Shown here in pieces: positions 16,431-26,106 of a stretch of DNA of 64,000 nt (within the stretch, counting starts at the first letter, position 1; every line of letters begins with the position of its first letter). The DNA is from JAXGYX01 sp964487355 (lineage in GTDB: Bacteria; Bacillota; Clostridia; Saccharofermentanales; Fastidiosipilaceae), in the NCBI GenBank assembly GCA_964487355.1, contig CAZAPS010000001.1:1-64000 (forward strand), given 5' to 3'. Both the position numbers and the translations under genes were made by a program. The notes beneath the pieces are model-generated. The model saw nothing but the letters and a program-made list of their open reading frames with translations, was not told where the DNA came from and made no database searches.

Positions 16431-16883
16431 ATGGCTGTCCACACTTCCAAGAAAACCTATCACACAAAAAAGCATATGGGCATGATTGACATCACCGAAG
16501 ATTTTCAGCAAGCGGTCTCGGAAGCCTGTCGCGAACACGATATCGCGTCGGGCATCATCACGGGTTTCACAACAGGCGGTGTCGCCGGTCTGACAACGTT
16601 GGAGTTTGAACCCGGCATAGTGCGCCATGACTTAAAAGCCGCGATGGACGTGTTTTCACCGTATCAGGACGAGACAGGCAAAGTGATTCATTATAGACAT
16701 CATGAAACGTGGCACGATGACAACGGCTCCAGTCACATCAAAGCGGCTTTGCTCTCGCCGTTCATCACGATTCCATTTGTCGATCGGCAGATCACGATTG
16801 GGCCGTGGCAAAACCTGACATTGATTGAATGTGACACAAGAGATCGGACTCGGGAAGTGATTTTTCAGGTGATTGGAGAGTGA
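16431..16883 (+). CDS. yjbQ: YjbQ family protein (UPF0047)
   Basis: A 150-residue protein of the YjbQ family, whose members show weak thiamine-phosphate-synthase-like activity. Typical blocks are DITEDFQQAV, EFEPGIVRHDL, TWHDDNGSSHIKAAL and the ending GPWQNLTLIECD. The family usually has His-Thr-Thr where this protein reads Phe-Thr-Thr (about residue 49), so one conserved histidine is missing. The ATG at 16431 has GAAAGGA upstream; the longer frame would start at a TTG inside that site. It follows the MFS gene by 30 bases and converges on the cardiolipin synthase gene. Confidence 0.88.
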   Translation: MAVHTSKKTYHTKKHMGMIDITEDFQQAVSEACREHDIASGIITGFTTGGVAGLTTLEFEPGIVRHDLKAAMDVFSPYQDETGKVIHYRHHETWHDDNGSSHIKAALLSPFITIPFVDRQITIGPWQNLTLIECDTRDRTREVIFQVIGE

Positions 16884-16964
16884 CCGCCTTTCCGTCAGAT
16901 TGGATTCAGGCATCGCATGATTCGGCGCGCATAACAGGAGCCGGGATCATAGAGGTGCTTGAAA

Positions 16965-18587
16965 TCACATGAGCGGCGCGAACATCCGCAGGAATGTCTG
17001 CCAGGAACGTTTCCAAAAACCACGGCGTTTCAGATCCTCGGAAGAGATTATTTGGCAGACCGCGATGGTTTGATCGAAATCGCGCTTGATATCGGCGATA
17101 CAATTTACCCGATACATCCAGACAGCGCACTCCATGTGCAGATAAAAAGATCGATAGTCGAAGTTTATGGTGCCGACCACAACCAGTTGATCATCGACCA
17201 GGACAACTTTTGAGTGAATGAATCCCGGTGTGAACTCATAAATCTTGACACCCTGTTCGATCAATTTGCTGTAGTACGAGCGAGTCACTTCAAGGACGTA
17301 TGGTTTGTCGGGAATATGTGGCGTGATGATTTCGACATTCACTCCGCTTGCGGCGGCGGTCGTCAACGCCTCTATCATTCCATCGTCGAGCACCAGGTAC
17401 GGCGTCATGATTCGCACCGAATGGTTCGCCCGCTGAATCATCGCGCGATAGGTGTCCAGACCAATCGCGTGAAGATCATCCGGAATGTCGTCAAAGGGCA
17501 TCACATAGCCTGAATCACAGTCGAATTTTTTCACTGGAGCTTCGTCTCCGTCGAAATCGAGAGGGCACGCTGGTTTTTCGGTTTCGGGAAGATAGGCCTC
17601 AAAGTCATTGATATCTTTTTTTAGCTGGCGATTCATGTGATTCCAAAGAGAGAGAAACATAATGGTGAAGCTGCGGACCGCCGGACCTTCCAGCCGAATC
17701 GCCGCATCCTTCCAATAACCAAACCGTTCGATCGCGTTCACATACTCATCAGCCAGATTGGTGCCGCCGGTGTATGCGATTTTTCCATCAATGACCACTA
17801 TTTTACGATGATCCCGATTGTTGAAGATAAAAGAGGGTAGGGTGGATAGAGGATTGAACACCTTGGCCTGAATGCCGGACTCATCCAGTTTTTTTATAAA
17901 ACGAGGTGGAAGATTCCAAATCGATCCGATGTCGTCATAGATCACTCGAATGTCCACGCCGGCTTTGGCTCGTTCCGCGAGAATGGCAAATAATTCATCC
18001 CATAGCTCGCCTTTGGAAATGATAAAATACTCAAGAAAAATGGATTCTTTGGCCGCTTTTAGATCCTCGATCATCTTTTTAAATTGTGCCTCGCCGCTCG
18101 AGAAATAATCAATTTTTGTGTTGGTGTAGCAAGGATAGCCGGACGAATGGTTTAACAATGTGGACTGACGTTTGATTTCCGGCGGAATGTCATCCGGCAT
18201 ATCACAGTCCATGTCTTTAAACAGTCGACTTTTAATCTTGCGGCTATTTTTTGAATATTTACGCAATCCCCAGCGATTCGTTTTTGGCACACCGGATATC
18301 AAGTAGTATAGACCGCCGCCCAAAGGGAACATGATGATCAACAAGATCCAGGGGAATTTGTAGGAGGCGTTGACCTCGCTGTTCCATATTTTGATGGATA
18401 CAAGAATACTTAGCAACAGCAAAGCGGTGCTGATAAAAGGAGAGAGCTGGGAGGCGCTCTTGACCCCCCAGGCAATTAAAAATATTTGTGACAGCATGGC
18501 CGCGACCACGAAAATAATCCGTCCCCAGGGAAGAAAATTCTTCCTGATGATTCGTTTGCGATCGTTTAATGCTTGTTTCCGGCTCAT
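16965..18587 (-). CDS. cls: Cardiolipin synthase
   Basis: A 540-residue membrane phospholipase D-family enzyme that joins two phosphatidylglycerols into cardiolipin. Two to three N-terminal membrane segments (about residues 20-100) precede two PLD domains, each with an HKD motif: HRKIVVIDG near residue 262 and HSKVVLVDD near 453. Length and order match clostridial Cls proteins. The start codon overlaps the stop of the MarR gene by four bases (ATGA), so the two are translated as one operon and Cls expression is probably controlled with MarR. Confidence 0.95.
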   Translation of the reverse strand: MSRKQALNDRKRIIRKNFLPWGRIIFVVAAMLSQIFLIAWGVKSASQLSPFISTALLLLSILVSIKIWNSEVNASYKFPWILLIIMFPLGGGLYYLISGVPKTNRWGLRKYSKNSRKIKSRLFKDMDCDMPDDIPPEIKRQSTLLNHSSGYPCYTNTKIDYFSSGEAQFKKMIEDLKAAKESIFLEYFIISKGELWDELFAILAERAKAGVDIRVIYDDIGSIWNLPPRFIKKLDESGIQAKVFNPLSTLPSFIFNNRDHRKIVVIDGKIAYTGGTNLADEYVNAIERFGYWKDAAIRLEGPAVRSFTIMFLSLWNHMNRQLKKDINDFEAYLPETEKPACPLDFDGDEAPVKKFDCDSGYVMPFDDIPDDLHAIGLDTYRAMIQRANHSVRIMTPYLVLDDGMIEALTTAAASGVNVEIITPHIPDKPYVLEVTRSYYSKLIEQGVKIYEFTPGFIHSKVVLVDDQLVVVGTINFDYRSFYLHMECAVWMYRVNCIADIKRDFDQTIAVCQIISSEDLKRRGFWKRSWQTFLRMFAPLM

Positions 18588-19078
18588 CTGCGATTGTTCT
18601 GATTCATTTCTTCGGCGTTGTTGTTTAATTCAACCAGGCGTTCATACAGTTTTTGCAGCCCCTTGATGATGATCTCGTTATCTTCCTCATTTCTTTCACT
18701 CATTGAGGTGACTTCGGAAATTGAACGCTCGATTTTATTGATCAGATCCAACGCGTGAGGTGTGATTTCCACATGGACGACTCGCTGATCTTCGGTGGAA
18801 CGGGTGCGTGTAACCAAACCGGCGTTTTCCAGACGTTTGCAAAGCGGTGTGATGTTGCTGGAGCCAATCTCCAATTCCTTGCCCAGCTGTGAGACGGTCA
18901 TGACTCCATAGCGACGCAGCGCCATCAGGACCGGTATTTGGACAAACGTCAAACCGTACGGAGCATAAAACTCGTGAAACAACTTCTGGAATGTGACATT
19001 GATGTCGTTGACCAAATGTATGACTTCATCGGTGAAGTATGGTTGAGGAAACTGAGTGGATTCATCTCTGGTACTCAT
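18584..19078 (-). CDS. MarR family transcriptional regulator
   Basis: A 164-residue winged-helix regulator. The core from about residue 40 to 110 shows the MarR pattern: VQIPVLMALRRYG, TVSQLGKELEIGSSNITPLCKRLENAGLV, and the wing RTRSTEDQRVVHVEIT. Flanking helices should form the dimer. MarR proteins answer to small aromatic or lipophilic compounds or oxidation. It is the first gene of a two-gene unit with cls, so it may link membrane stress to cardiolipin synthesis. AGGAGG lies upstream of the ATG. Confidence 0.93.
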   Translation of the reverse strand: MSTRDESTQFPQPYFTDEVIHLVNDINVTFQKLFHEFYAPYGLTFVQIPVLMALRRYGVMTVSQLGKELEIGSSNITPLCKRLENAGLVTRTRSTEDQRVVHVEITPHALDLINKIERSISEVTSMSERNEEDNEIIIKGLQKLYERLVELNNNAEEMNQNNRR

Positions 19079-19238
19079 TTTTTGCCTCCTGATTCCTTAT
19101 ATTTTTGTGAATGATTGTTCGCATATTTTCTATTTAACATGACGATTACTATATATTATCACATATTGATTAACATCGGAGTATATTTGATTGTGAGTTT
19201 GCAAAAACTTTATCTAATTTTTGCAATTAATCACATCT

Positions 19239-19569
19239 ATGGTTATAAAATACGAGAAACATTTGGCCGATGGGATTGAGGTGGATCCTGATGACATCGA
19301 CGAGATTATAAAATAAATTATCTGAAAAGTGCTCCGTCAATTATTTCAGACGCTGAAGATGAAAACATCGAGGTGCCGGAACAAACGGACTTGATCAGAA
19401 ATCATACGAATACCGGAAAAGTTTTCGCGGCCATCCATTTCGATTTTGTTGGTACGATTTGCGTGAGATTGACGAATGGAACACTGACATATGTGTCCGG
19501 ACACCATGTTTGAAAACTGAAGAGAATACTTAGTATATTGAGATCTGGATGATGAAAAAGAAGATTATG
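19239..19569 (+). pseudogene. Possible decayed coding remnant in a gene-poor gap
   Basis: The 711 bases between marR and recR hold no intact gene. Coding-like pieces occur in shifting frames: an ATG frame of 25 residues at 19239-19316 (ending DPDDIDEIIK), an open run without ATG at 19295-19513, and another at 19363-19533 containing WYDLREIDEWNTD. The overlap of plausible protein text in successive frames suggests an acidic small protein gene broken by several frameshifts. I do not recognise the family. It could equally be chance. Confidence 0.25.
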
Positions 19570-19737
19570 TCGCGAAGTCTATTGAGCTTTCTGATTGAAC
19601 TACCCATTGGAACCCGGTAAAACAGACCGGAATATATTTCTCTGTTATATCTGTATTCATGCTGCCGACAACAAGGCCACATATGCCGGTAAAAAATGAA
19701 GGAACAGTTAAAGCAAATGGTTGGCGACAGAAATGGT

Positions 19738-19781
19738 TAAAAATGAGACTCATTGATCATGGGACCAATCAACTGATCTCA
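19738..19781 (-). terminator. Terminator of the dnaX-ybaB-recR unit
   Basis: TGAGA and TTGAT segments pair with ATCAA and TCTCA in an interrupted 14-base stem around a 10-base loop (19744-19781); on the minus strand it runs into TTTTTAACC. Confidence 0.65.
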
Positions 19782-19789
19782 TTTCAACC

Positions 19790-20395
19790 CTAAATTTCCT
19801 GACGGCCCTCCAAGGCGCGGGTCAATGTGACTTCGTCAGCATATTCCAAATTTGATCCCATTGGAATTCCATGGGCGATTCGTGTTGTTCGGATCCCCGC
19901 GGGTTTGATCAGGCGGGCGATATAGGTCGCGGTCGCCTCACCTTCGACGGTGGCGTTGGTCGCCAGGATGATCTCGGTAATTTCGCTATGCTCCCTCAGC
20001 CTGGACAACAATTCTCTCAGATGCAGCTGTTCCGGACCAATGTCCTTCATCGGCGAGATCGCGCCATGCAGCACATGATATCTTCCATTGTACTCGCGGG
20101 TGCGCTCCATCGCGGTCACGTCCATAGGACTTTCAACAACGCAGACCACACTGTCATCACGGGTCCGGTCAGCGCAAATTTCGCAAATCTCCCGATCGGT
20201 GAGATCACAACAAATCGGGCATAGATGGGTGCGCTCTTTTGCCTGTAAAATCGCGTTCGCGAGTTTGGTGGCGTCCTCTTTGGAAATTCCAAGGATATGA
20301 AATGCCAGGCGTTGGGCGGTTTTTCGCCCGACACCCGGTAGCTGACCCAGTTGTGTGATCAGTTCATGAATCGCCGGACTATCGTAACTGCTCAT
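19790..20395 (-). CDS. recR: Recombination mediator RecR
   Basis: A 201-residue RecR. The helix-hairpin-helix region LPGVGRKTAQRLAF lies at residues 19-32, the four-cysteine zinc site (CPICCDLTDREICEIC) near 58-73, and the Toprim domain follows with VVESPMD. RecR works with RecO and RecF to load RecA on gapped DNA. Its ATG overlaps the ybaB stop by one base (TAATG). The dnaX-ybaB-recR order is the common bacterial replication-repair cluster. Confidence 0.97.
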   Translation of the reverse strand: MSSYDSPAIHELITQLGQLPGVGRKTAQRLAFHILGISKEDATKLANAILQAKERTHLCPICCDLTDREICEICADRTRDDSVVCVVESPMDVTAMERTREYNGRYHVLHGAISPMKDIGPEQLHLRELLSRLREHSEITEIILATNATVEGEATATYIARLIKPAGIRTTRIAHGIPMGSNLEYADEVTLTRALEGRQEI

Positions 20396-20775
20396 TAAAA
20401 CGGCATCCCGGTATTTTTACCGAGCCCGCCTAAGCCGCCCATGCCGCCGGTGACCGAACCCATGTGTTTGGCGGATTCCTCATCCATCTTGCGCATGGCG
20501 TCATTGACACCGGCCATGATTAGATCCTGCAACATCTCAATGTCATCCGGATCCACAGCTTCGGGCTTGATCTCGATCTCGGTCACCTGATGCTCTCCGT
20601 TGACCTTGACTCTGACCATGCCGCCGCCGGCGGTCGATTCAACTTCCATTGTGTCGATCGCCTCTTGGGCTTTTTGCATTTCCTCTTGCATTTTTTGAGC
20701 TTGTTTCAATAGCTGATTCATGTTCGGTCCGCCTTTGCCACCGCCTTGAAATCCGCCTCGTCTACCTTTGGCCAT
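20395..20775 (-). CDS. ybaB: YbaB/EbfC nucleoid-associated protein
   Basis: A 126-residue DNA-binding protein. After a Gly/Arg-rich N-terminus comes the canonical helix MNQLLKQAQKMQEEMQKAQE (residues 19-38), then the central sheet with VKVNGEHQVTEIEI and a helix ending in DAMRKM. The tail is glycine-rich (GGMGGLGGLG). Family members form dimers that bind and bend DNA. It has a good AGGAGG site and lies between dnaX and recR. Confidence 0.96.
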   Translation of the reverse strand: MAKGRRGGFQGGGKGGPNMNQLLKQAQKMQEEMQKAQEAIDTMEVESTAGGGMVRVKVNGEHQVTEIEIKPEAVDPDDIEMLQDLIMAGVNDAMRKMDEESAKHMGSVTGGMGGLGGLGKNTGMPF

Positions 20776-20858
20776 TCGTTCCTCCTAAAACTCCGCGAAA
20801 GACATCGCGGTTGATTTCGCATAACCATACGAAATTCATTTATATCACAAATTAATCG

Positions 20859-22640
20859 TCACTCCGTTGAATCGTCTGTAGGCGATGTGTCCACGCGCAC
20901 TTTGATTCCCAAAGTCTGCGCGCTGTCAATCACACGGGTAGCCCACTCCTGACCGGGTGCCATGGTTCCCGCGGTCGCTGTCCGATCCGTTTGCCTAAAG
21001 GCATCCTCCGCGGTGTCAAACTCTCCGCATGAGAGCCTCAGTTTAATATCCTTGCCATTGTTGGCCTCGCGCAGCGCCTCTTGTAATGGCCTTTCGCCAC
21101 GTTGCCCGTTCAGGATGTTATAGTTTTCTTTTTGCTGTGGCGCGAATGACAAGATGATCTCGTCCGCGGTTCCGGAGACATATGCGGTTTTAGCGAACAT
21201 GTAGATCAGCGCGTCTTGATCCATCAAGATCTCCAAGGCGCGGATCCATAATGGCGATTCGCCATTCAATTGGCGGGATGCGGGTTCTTCGCTTTCGGCG
21301 ACAGGTGTTGAGCGCCCAATAGGCGGCTCTTTCGGAGATTGGTCCACTCGCTCTATGGATGGAAGAACCGCGGTCTGTGGATCCGCCTTGTCTGTGGATA
21401 CCTTGTCATCTGCGTCATCTGCCGCCACATCGGGTATGGATGTGGTTGGAGCGTTCAGCGCGTCATTAGGGACCGCCGTTATTCTTGTTTGCGCGGGGGG
21501 CGCGCCCGGCTTATGTTCGACGATGTTCATCTGTGCCGTCTCGGTTGGTTGATTTCTGGTGCCGGTCAGGCTTAGTAGATTGACTTCGAGCAAAGTTCGG
21601 GGATTGGTTATCCAGCGCAAATCAGAAAGTAATTTGGACAAACTTTTTATAATGGTCACGATTTCCGGTTGCGCGTATCGTGCCGCGAGATCTTGCAATT
21701 GCCCCAGTTCCTCAGCTGTGACTGTCAAAAGAGAGGCGGGGTCCATACAAGCTTTGCAAATCATCAGGTTGCGATAGTACTGAGCGAGGTCGGTGGTAAA
21801 GCGAATAATGTCCTTGCCTTCCATGACCAATGTGTCCACGGCGGATAAAATGCCTGTGGGGTCCGACTCGATCAGCGCTAAAACCAGATCGCCAATAAAG
21901 CTGATATCGACGACACCGATTAAATTGCGCACCGCCGCGCGGGTGATCACACCTTCGATGGCCATCTGTGACTGATCCAACAGACTCAACGCATCGCGCA
22001 GGGCGCCATCGGCCTGGATCGCGATTTCCGACAGGCCGCCATCGTCAACGCTGATGTTTTCCTGAGTCGCGATCAGCCGCAGCTGCTCCACGATGGATTG
22101 AATCGAAATCCGGCGAAAATCAAAGCGTTGACAGCGCGAGGTGATTGTCGCCGGTATGCGATGAACCTCGGTTGTCGCGAGAATAAATACCGCGTGTGCC
22201 GGAGGTTCCTCCAATGTTTTAAGCAACGCGTTGAACGCGCCGATGGAGAGCATATGGACTTCGTCCACAATATAGACCTTATATTTAGCGACCGCCGGTA
22301 AAAACACCACTTCATCAATGATCCTGCGGATGTTGTCCACGCTGTTGTTCGACGCCGCGTCGATTTCCACCACGTCGAGTAAATTGCCATCCCTAACCGC
22401 TTCGCAAATCTCGCAGACCTCGCAGGGGTCGCCATTGTTTTGATTTGGACAATTGATCGCCTTGGCGAAAACCTTCGCCAAGCTTGTCTTGCCTGTGCCT
22501 CTTGTCCCGCAAAACAAATAAGCGTGCGCGATACTGCCTATCGCCACGCTGTGCCTCAATGTACGCACAATGTGATCTTGACCGACGATGTCGTCGAAAC
22601 TAGAAGGGCGCCACTTGCGATACAGCGCGATATGCGACAT
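20859..22640 (-). CDS. dnaX: DNA polymerase III subunit gamma/tau
   Basis: A 593-residue clamp-loader ATPase. The start MSHIALYRKWRP is invariant in Firmicutes DnaX. Walker A is GTRGTGKTS near residue 46, a zinc module CxxxxCxxC follows (CPNQNNGDPCEVCEIC), then IDAASNNSVD, Walker B VDEVHML and the SRC sensor. The C-terminal third is a variable linker plus tau-like domain. The ATG at 22640 has GGGAGG upstream. A longer frame to 22805 exists but overlaps the SRP RNA gene and is rejected. No obvious slippery sequence for a gamma form was noticed. Confidence 0.97.
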   Translation of the reverse strand: MSHIALYRKWRPSSFDDIVGQDHIVRTLRHSVAIGSIAHAYLFCGTRGTGKTSLAKVFAKAINCPNQNNGDPCEVCEICEAVRDGNLLDVVEIDAASNNSVDNIRRIIDEVVFLPAVAKYKVYIVDEVHMLSIGAFNALLKTLEEPPAHAVFILATTEVHRIPATITSRCQRFDFRRISIQSIVEQLRLIATQENISVDDGGLSEIAIQADGALRDALSLLDQSQMAIEGVITRAAVRNLIGVVDISFIGDLVLALIESDPTGILSAVDTLVMEGKDIIRFTTDLAQYYRNLMICKACMDPASLLTVTAEELGQLQDLAARYAQPEIVTIIKSLSKLLSDLRWITNPRTLLEVNLLSLTGTRNQPTETAQMNIVEHKPGAPPAQTRITAVPNDALNAPTTSIPDVAADDADDKVSTDKADPQTAVLPSIERVDQSPKEPPIGRSTPVAESEEPASRQLNGESPLWIRALEILMDQDALIYMFAKTAYVSGTADEIILSFAPQQKENYNILNGQRGERPLQEALREANNGKDIKLRLSCGEFDTAEDAFRQTDRTATAGTMAPGQEWATRVIDSAQTLGIKVRVDTSPTDDSTE

Positions 22641-22677
22641 AGATCCTCCCAAACTAAAAAGATGCCACTCCTTAACT

Positions 22678-22789
22678 GAAGCCGAATGCAGGCTTGACCG
22701 CAGCACATGTGATGAACTGCTTACTGCTGCTTCCTTCCGGATCTGACAGGGTTCACAGGCCACATCGCACGGGACCCACAGTCGGCTCC
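22678..22789 (-). ncRNA. ffs: Signal recognition particle RNA, small bacterial type
   Basis: The minus strand carries the universally conserved SRP domain IV: GTCAGATCCGGAAGGAAGCA followed by GCAGTAAGCAG. The ends GGAGCCGA and TCGGCTTC pair to close the long hairpin, giving about 112 bases, the Alu-less 4.5S-like form. It binds Ffh to target membrane proteins. It lies 38 bases upstream of dnaX on the same strand, an arrangement also known in Bacillus relatives. Exact ends are inferred from pairing. Confidence 0.93.
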
Positions 22790-22822
22790 AGATAAGGGAT
22801 GACATCTAGTCCAACGGAAAAC

Positions 22823-22852
22823 ATTATATCACAAAAGAAAATTATCTCGCAA
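22823..22852 (-). promoter_or_regulatory. Promoter of the SRP RNA-dnaX unit
   Basis: On the minus strand TTGCGA and TATAAT are 18 bases apart, with TGA just before TATAAT forming an extended -10 box. The start would fall about 25 bases before the SRP RNA hairpin. Confidence 0.7.
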
Positions 22853-23085
22853 CGCCGACTGCCCCGAGCTCTCCGGAAATCATTTTGGATTTTCAACCGA
22901 TATGAAGCTGCGCGGTCGCCAAAGCGAAAAACACCGGGCGGATAGATGAATCGATAAAAATCTTTCGTATTTCAAAATAATGCAGAAAAAACTTTTTGTA
23001 CTATAATATCTGAGTGGACACTGATGAGACAGTCTGTGCCACACGGATAAACTACATAAATGTTCTCAGTAAAGGGGGATCGTCA

Positions 23086-24159
23086 ATGTTTCCGGAAATT
23101 AATTTTATTCGAAATATCATGCCCAAACAAAAACCGGTCGATGAAAGTGATTTGGGGTTCGGGACGATATTCACCGACCATATGTTTGTGATGGATTATG
23201 TGGATGGACAGGGCTGGATCAATCCAACAATCAAGCCATACGAACCGTTCATGATGGATCCGTCCACCATGGTTTTTCACTATGGTCAGGCGATTTTTGA
23301 AGGAATGAAAGCATATCGACGGGCCGACGGAGGCATCAATCTGTTTCGCCCCCAACTGAACTTTGAACGGATGAATCACTCCAACAAGAGGATGGGCATT
23401 CCACAGGTGGACGAGGCGTTCTTGCTACACTGCATGGCCGAGCTGATCAAAGTTGAACAGGATTGGGTCCCGCATACGGATGGCGCGTCTCTTTATATCC
23501 GCCCCTTTATTATCTCGACCGACGCGTATCTTGGTGTTCGTGTCTCGAAAACATATAAATATATCGTGATTTTGTCGCCATCGGGAGCGTATTACCCGCA
23601 GGGAATCAACCCGGTCAATATTTATATAGAGGACCGTTATGTACGCGCGGTGCGCGGTGGAACCGGTGAGGCCAAATGCCCGGGGAACTACGCGGCCGGA
23701 ATGTTGGCGCAAGAGGAAGCGCATGAAAAAGGCTTTGTCCAGGTATTGTGGCTGGATGGTGTGGAGCTTAAATATATTGAAGAGGTCGGCTCAATGAATG
23801 TCTTTTTCGTGGCCGGTGATGAACTGATCACACCGGAGTTGAATGGCAGCATCTTGAACGGCATCACCAGACGATCGGTCATAGAGTTGGCCAGGCACTG
23901 GGGATTGACCGTCACCGAAAAACGCATTCCGGTCGATGAGCTGATCCAAATGGCGGATCGCGGCGAGATTACCGAAGCGTTTGGTTCGGGTACCGCGGCG
24001 GTCATCTCACCGATCGGTGAATTGATGTATGAGGGTCGCGAATTTGTTTTCAATGAAGGAAAGATCGGGCCGATCAGCCAAAAACTATATGATCAGTTGA
24101 CCGGCATGCAGTATGGACGGCTTGAGGATCAGTTGGATTGGATATATAAAGTGAATTGA
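23086..24159 (+). CDS. ilvE: Branched-chain amino acid aminotransferase
   Basis: A 357-residue fold-type IV PLP enzyme that interconverts Leu, Ile, Val and their 2-oxo acids. The length and the motifs FHYGQAIFEGMKAYR, GEAKCPGNYAAG (PLP lysine), EEVGSMNVFFV and GITRRSVIELA match the larger, eukaryote-like BCAT group. The ATG at 23086 follows AAAGGGGG; 24 extra upstream codons lack a ribosome site. A TATAAT at about 23001 is a possible -10 box. It stands apart from ilvN-ilvC, which lie 15 kb away. Confidence 0.95.
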   Translation: MFPEINFIRNIMPKQKPVDESDLGFGTIFTDHMFVMDYVDGQGWINPTIKPYEPFMMDPSTMVFHYGQAIFEGMKAYRRADGGINLFRPQLNFERMNHSNKRMGIPQVDEAFLLHCMAELIKVEQDWVPHTDGASLYIRPFIISTDAYLGVRVSKTYKYIVILSPSGAYYPQGINPVNIYIEDRYVRAVRGGTGEAKCPGNYAAGMLAQEEAHEKGFVQVLWLDGVELKYIEEVGSMNVFFVAGDELITPELNGSILNGITRRSVIELARHWGLTVTEKRIPVDELIQMADRGEITEAFGSGTAAVISPIGELMYEGREFVFNEGKIGPISQKLYDQLTGMQYGRLEDQLDWIYKVN

Positions 24160-24186
24160 TGGTTGACAATGGACAGCCGGCATCGC

Positions 24187-26106
24187 TTAGTTTGTTTGCG
24201 AAGTCAGCGACATCGCGCTGAATTCAGCCAGGGTGGAGACCGTTGTGAATAGAATTTCACAGCGGTCTTTCGCTGTGGCGGGAGCTTCCGCGACAGCGTA
24301 GATGTAAAACTTCAATTTGGGTTCGGTGCCGGAGGGGCGTAGAGCGTACCAACTGCCGTTGTCGAATTGAAAGACCAGCAGGTTGTCGGTGGACCCTCCA
24401 AGATCACTTTCTTTGAATGGAGACGGTTTAAAGTTTCGTGATGTGGAATCGGTGTCCGAATGTCTGACATATTTTGTTCGTCGGGAATAATCACTATAAT
24501 GAATCAATCGGCCATCACCCGCGGTCAGTGGGAAGTCGCGTCGAAAGGTGTCGGTGATCCGTTGAATAACCTGGCGACCGGCCGCCCCTGAGTATGATAA
24601 GCTGAACGGTCGCGCGCTGAAATATCCGTGGGTTTTCCGCAATTTCTCAAGCTCATCGCCCAAGGTCAGCCCCAGTCTTTTCAGCCGGGCAGCTTCTCCG
24701 GTCAGAATTCGAATTGCCGCCAGCCCGTCCTTGTCACGCAACTGATCGCCAAACGCATAACCAATACTTTCTTCATAGCCCATTAGGAAGACCTTGCCTT
24801 GCCGGACAAGATCGGGGATCGCTCCACAAATGTTTTTAAAGCCGGTCAGCTCTTCACGCACTTCGAAACCGGCGGCACGTGCGACCGCCGCTCCAAAATT
24901 ATCGGTCACCACAGATTTGACCAGCACCGCCGGCGCGGGACTCAGATCTTGGGTCGAATGTTTTTCACGGTATTGGTGGGCGACGATATGAACCAACAGG
25001 GCTCCGATCTCATTGCCATCGAGTTGGGTATACAATCCATTTTTATCCGGCAACATGATTGTCGCGCGATCCGCGTCCGGGTCGGTCGCGAGCACCAGGT
25101 CGGCCTGATGCTTAAGGGCGAGCGCGGCGGCCGCCGATAAAACCTCAGGGTTTTCCGGATTTGGCGCGGGCGCGGTGGTGAAGTCAGGATCGGGATTGAA
25201 CTGCTCGGGGACGACGATCAGGTTTTTCACTCCAATGGAGCGCATGATCGCCGTGGTCGGCGGACCGCCGGTGCCGTGAACCGGCGTGTAAACGACCGTC
25301 AACTCATTTTCATTCCCTTGAATGGGAAAGAGATCACGGACGTACTGATGATAAGAGTCGATTAAATCCCTAGGTGCGAGCCGGACATTGGGCAAGGTTT
25401 CCGGAGCGGCCAGATCGTGCTTTAATAACGCGCGCAATAAGTCCCTCGGATCGGACTGTTCGATTTCCCGGGTAATGTCGGCGGCGTCCGAGTTCCCGAT
25501 TTGCGTTCCATCACGGTTGTAGACTTTGTAACCATTATATGCCGCGGGATTGTGAGAGGCAGTGATCATGATACCCGCCACCGCGCTCAGCGACCGCACA
25601 CTGTGAACGAGCTGAGGCGTTGGTTGACATTCGTCAAACAAGACTATGTCAAAGTCATAATCGCTCAGCACGCCGGCGGTCAGCGCCGCGAACTCGGCGG
25701 AGTGATGTCTGTTGTCAAAAGCGACGACCACAGTCTCTCGAGCGCCATCTTCAAACGTGTCCAGACGGGATTTTCTCAGCCAGCCGGCCACACCCATGCC
25801 CGCGTGCGCGACTGTCCGAAGATTCATACGGTTCATACCGGGCCCCATTATCGCTCTAAGTCCCGCCGTTCCGAATTTTAGCGGGGTGACAAACTGATCA
25901 TACAGGCTATCCAGTTCCTCGGAAGTGATTGGCTCCGCGTTGACCGCATCGCCCTTTGTGATGTTTTTCAATCGCCTCAACCACTCTGCGGGCGCAGAGA
26001 GCAGCTCGTCCGGAAGATTGTCCTGAACGCACCACTCAGTCAACTTTTCAATGACCGCCAAGAGTCGATCGTCCGCCCGCGCGGCGGCGCTGTCCGTCTG
26101 TTTCAT
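24187..26106 (-). CDS. Phosphohexomutase (PGM2/PgcA-like phosphoglucomutase or phosphomannomutase)
   Basis: A 639-residue alpha-D-phosphohexomutase. The phosphoserine loop TASHNPAAYNGYK lies near residue 182, the metal loop DPDADR near 320, the sugar-specificity GYEESIG near 440 and the phosphate-binding RPSGTEPKLKFY near 597. The long form with an N-terminal helical extension (FGTAGLR at about 78) matches PgcA/PGM2, whose members convert glucose 1-phosphate to 6-phosphate and often also act as phosphopentomutases. Its ATG overlaps the deoC stop by four bases, which favours a phosphopentomutase role in (deoxy)nucleoside breakdown. No clear ribosome site of its own; translation is probably coupled. 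Confidence 0.92.
   Translation of the reverse strand: MKQTDSAAARADDRLLAVIEKLTEWCVQDNLPDELLSAPAEWLRRLKNITKGDAVNAEPITSEELDSLYDQFVTPLKFGTAGLRAIMGPGMNRMNLRTVAHAGMGVAGWLRKSRLDTFEDGARETVVVAFDNRHHSAEFAALTAGVLSDYDFDIVLFDECQPTPQLVHSVRSLSAVAGIMITASHNPAAYNGYKVYNRDGTQIGNSDAADITREIEQSDPRDLLRALLKHDLAAPETLPNVRLAPRDLIDSYHQYVRDLFPIQGNENELTVVYTPVHGTGGPPTTAIMRSIGVKNLIVVPEQFNPDPDFTTAPAPNPENPEVLSAAAALALKHQADLVLATDPDADRATIMLPDKNGLYTQLDGNEIGALLVHIVAHQYREKHSTQDLSPAPAVLVKSVVTDNFGAAVARAAGFEVREELTGFKNICGAIPDLVRQGKVFLMGYEESIGYAFGDQLRDKDGLAAIRILTGEAARLKRLGLTLGDELEKLRKTHGYFSARPFSLSYSGAAGRQVIQRITDTFRRDFPLTAGDGRLIHYSDYSRRTKYVRHSDTDSTSRNFKPSPFKESDLGGSTDNLLVFQFDNGSWYALRPSGTEPKLKFYIYAVAEAPATAKDRCEILFTTVSTLAEFSAMSLTSQTN

Noticed and set aside
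22641..22805. A 55-codon N-terminal extension of DnaX
   Set aside because: It reads through the SRP RNA gene; the invariant DnaX start and a strong ribosome site lie at 22640.
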